NCBI GenBank assembly: GCA_026770615.1
Contig: MU631931.1
Coordinates: 46,414 to 64,408, forward strand
DNA length: 17,995 nucleotides
Direction of reading: 5' to 3'
Source of the DNA: Pavlovales sp. CCMP2436
Taxonomy: Eukaryota; Haptophyta; Pavlovophyceae; Pavlovales
This document shows positions 16,569 to 17,995 of this stretch, one piece after another. Made by a program: the position numbers and the translations under genes. How positions within the stretch are numbered: the stretch's first letter is position 1; every line of letters begins with the position of its first letter. The notes under the pieces were generated by a model. The model saw only the letters and a program-made list of their open reading frames with translations. It was not told the origin of the DNA and searched no databases.

Positions 16569-17712
16569 ATGCCGCCCGCCACGGTCGAGGTGAAGGTCTT
16601 CTCGGATCTGCGCGTCCTGCTCGACGGCCAGCGCCGGCGCGCCGCCGCTGACGAGAGCGCCAGCGGCCAGGCGGCCCAGCCCCCGGACGAGGTCGAGGCC
16701 GCGGGCGGCGGGCCCTCGGGCAAGGAGCCTCGCCGCCGCAGCCTACCGCAGGGCGTCACGACCGCGCTCACCGCGCACGCCAACAAAGAGACGACCAGCC
16801 CGTCTGACATGCTCTCGCCCTGCAGCGAGGTCCTCCTCCGCCGCAAGGGACTCGTTGACGTGCAGGTCGATCAGATGGCGTTCGCGCGCAGCCTCGAGAG
16901 CGTCCGCGTCGCGCCGAGCTCGCCTGGAACGCAGCTGCGCGCCGGGATCCCACCCGACGTCGACTCGTCCGGCCTCGACGGGGAAAACCCGCTCCGCTCG
17001 CCGCTGGACGAGCTCCGCTCGCCACTCGCCGCGCTCGGTAGCAGCTCCCACTCCAACACGCCGCGCAAGCGCGCCGCGAAAAGCTTTGGCGAAACGGCCA
17101 AGGCGGCCGAGGCGCAGCCGTCGCCCTCAGCCCTCCGCTCAAAGGCACAGGAGATCATGCCGCGCCTGCGCGACGCCGGCCGCTCCAGCTTCCTCCCGGC
17201 GGAAGTGGAGGAGGAGGAGGCGCAGTACAACGATGAGAACGCGAGCGCATTGCCGCAAGGGCCGACCCCCAAGATCGCCGCCCGCGACAAGTGTGCGCAG
17301 CACGCAGCGCCTAGGTGTCCACTCGCCCTTTTCCCGAACGAGGCGATGCGAGCTTCTCACGCGCGCGCACCTCCCTCGAACGCCCCACCCCCGCGCGCGC
17401 AGGCTCGCCCTCGCCGAGCAGGACGGCACTGTGTTTCGAATGCTCTACGGCGAGCACGAAACGCTGCCGCTGCCCGAGGCCAATCTAGCCACGGACGATG
17501 GCGATAACTTCTTTGTGCTGCCGGACGATCTCTCCGCCGCTGACAGCCTGCCGAGCAAGGAACTCCTGACTCTCTTGCACGGCGCCGAGGCGGCGGCGAA
17601 GAGCGCGCACCAGCCGCCCAGGAAGCAGCGCATCGCCCTCCTCGGGCTGACCGCAGTCGCCACCACGCTGGCCGTCGTCGCGGGCTTCTCGATGTCAGCT
17701 CGGCGCCGCTGA
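16569..17712 (+). CDS. Tail-anchored protein of unknown family, two exons
   Basis: Exon 1 is 16569-17290 and exon 2 is 17403-17712, joined by a 112-nt intron (GTGTGC...GCGCAG) to give ARDK-LALAEQDGTVF; the total is 343 aa. The frame of exon 1 would otherwise run on into Arg/Pro-rich sequence, and the exon 2 frame clearly carries the better protein (MLYGEHETLPLPEANL, FFVLPDDL). The protein is mostly hydrophilic and likely disordered in the first 240 residues, with many Ser-Pro and RSPL motifs (ENPLRSPLDELRSPLAAL) that look like kinase targets. One hydrophobic helix at about residues 318-338 is followed by only a short SARRR tail, the layout of a tail-anchored membrane protein facing the cytosol. 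I do not recognise the family. It is divergent from the ankyrin gene. Confidence 0.75.
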
Positions 17713-17995
17713 TTTCGCGTTGCGGCAGAGCTGCTTCCCCACTTAGGGGGTCATCCATTTAGATTGGTTCTAGTTGAGGAGGTCGGCGTTGCGGTTGAGG
17801 CGCGATTCTGCCTCTGGCGAGCGGAGTCATTCCGAAAAGTCGTCAGAATCAGATCCATGGCAATAGTTAGTTAAGCTTAAAAGCTTTGAATCAGTTTAAA
17901 CGATTAAATTAGTTCGAACTCTTAACTAACTTATAACATAAATGAGAAAAAAAAAAATGTGTAAAATCATTAATAATTGACTTCTCTCAGCGTTA
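17713..17995. other. 3' flank of tail-anchored gene
   Basis: AT-rich sequence with a small hairpin (AAGCTTAAAAGCTT at about 17874-17887) and an A-run near 17947. No coding sequence supported. Confidence 0.5.

Overview
The window looks like nuclear DNA of a GC-rich, intron-bearing microbial eukaryote, most likely an alga. Three things show this. Reading frames join only across GT-AG introns. Coding exons are very GC-rich and alanine-rich, while many introns are AT-rich and full of ATT, ATG or AAC microsatellites. There is no operon structure or bacterial ribosome-binding pattern. A haptophyte-like alga is a guess from overall style; nothing here fixes the lineage.

Layout. (1) Positions 332-7866, plus strand: the 3' part of one large gene. 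I could chain 13 exons with perfectly consistent phases into 1,253 codons of a low-complexity, alanine/serine-rich, coiled-coil-prone protein. Its C-terminal block faintly recalls CCDC87-type ciliary proteins. Its introns hold a 613-bp hAT-like non-autonomous transposon, a 33-base poly(C) tract, a 25-bp tandem repeat, and several degraded copies ('echoes') of neighbouring exon edges. (2) 8443-9105, minus: a small putative membrane-protein gene with a signal-peptide-like start and two oddities, a possible 33-nt intron and a 5-nt GTAAG insertion. (3) 9040-14900: a repeat-dense zone with a four-copy repeat family (R1-R4), a (TA)n-cored palindrome, nested palindromes and MITE-like hairpins. In its middle, on the minus strand at 11243-12377, sits a two-exon carbohydrate-sulfotransferase-like gene. 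(4) 15236-16297 minus, an intronless ankyrin-repeat protein, and 16569-17712 plus, a two-exon tail-anchored protein, divergently transcribed from a 271-bp shared spacer.

No pathway ties these genes together. The most interesting signals are structural: exon-edge echoes in the introns of the large gene; a GNRA-capped hairpin kept by compensatory changes in three copies of the R repeat; a tandem AGAG splice acceptor that compensates an apparent 2-nt expansion inside the PAPS-binding motif of the sulfotransferase; and a 28-bp perfect palindrome sitting on an exon/intron boundary. I found no rRNA, tRNA or CRISPR array.
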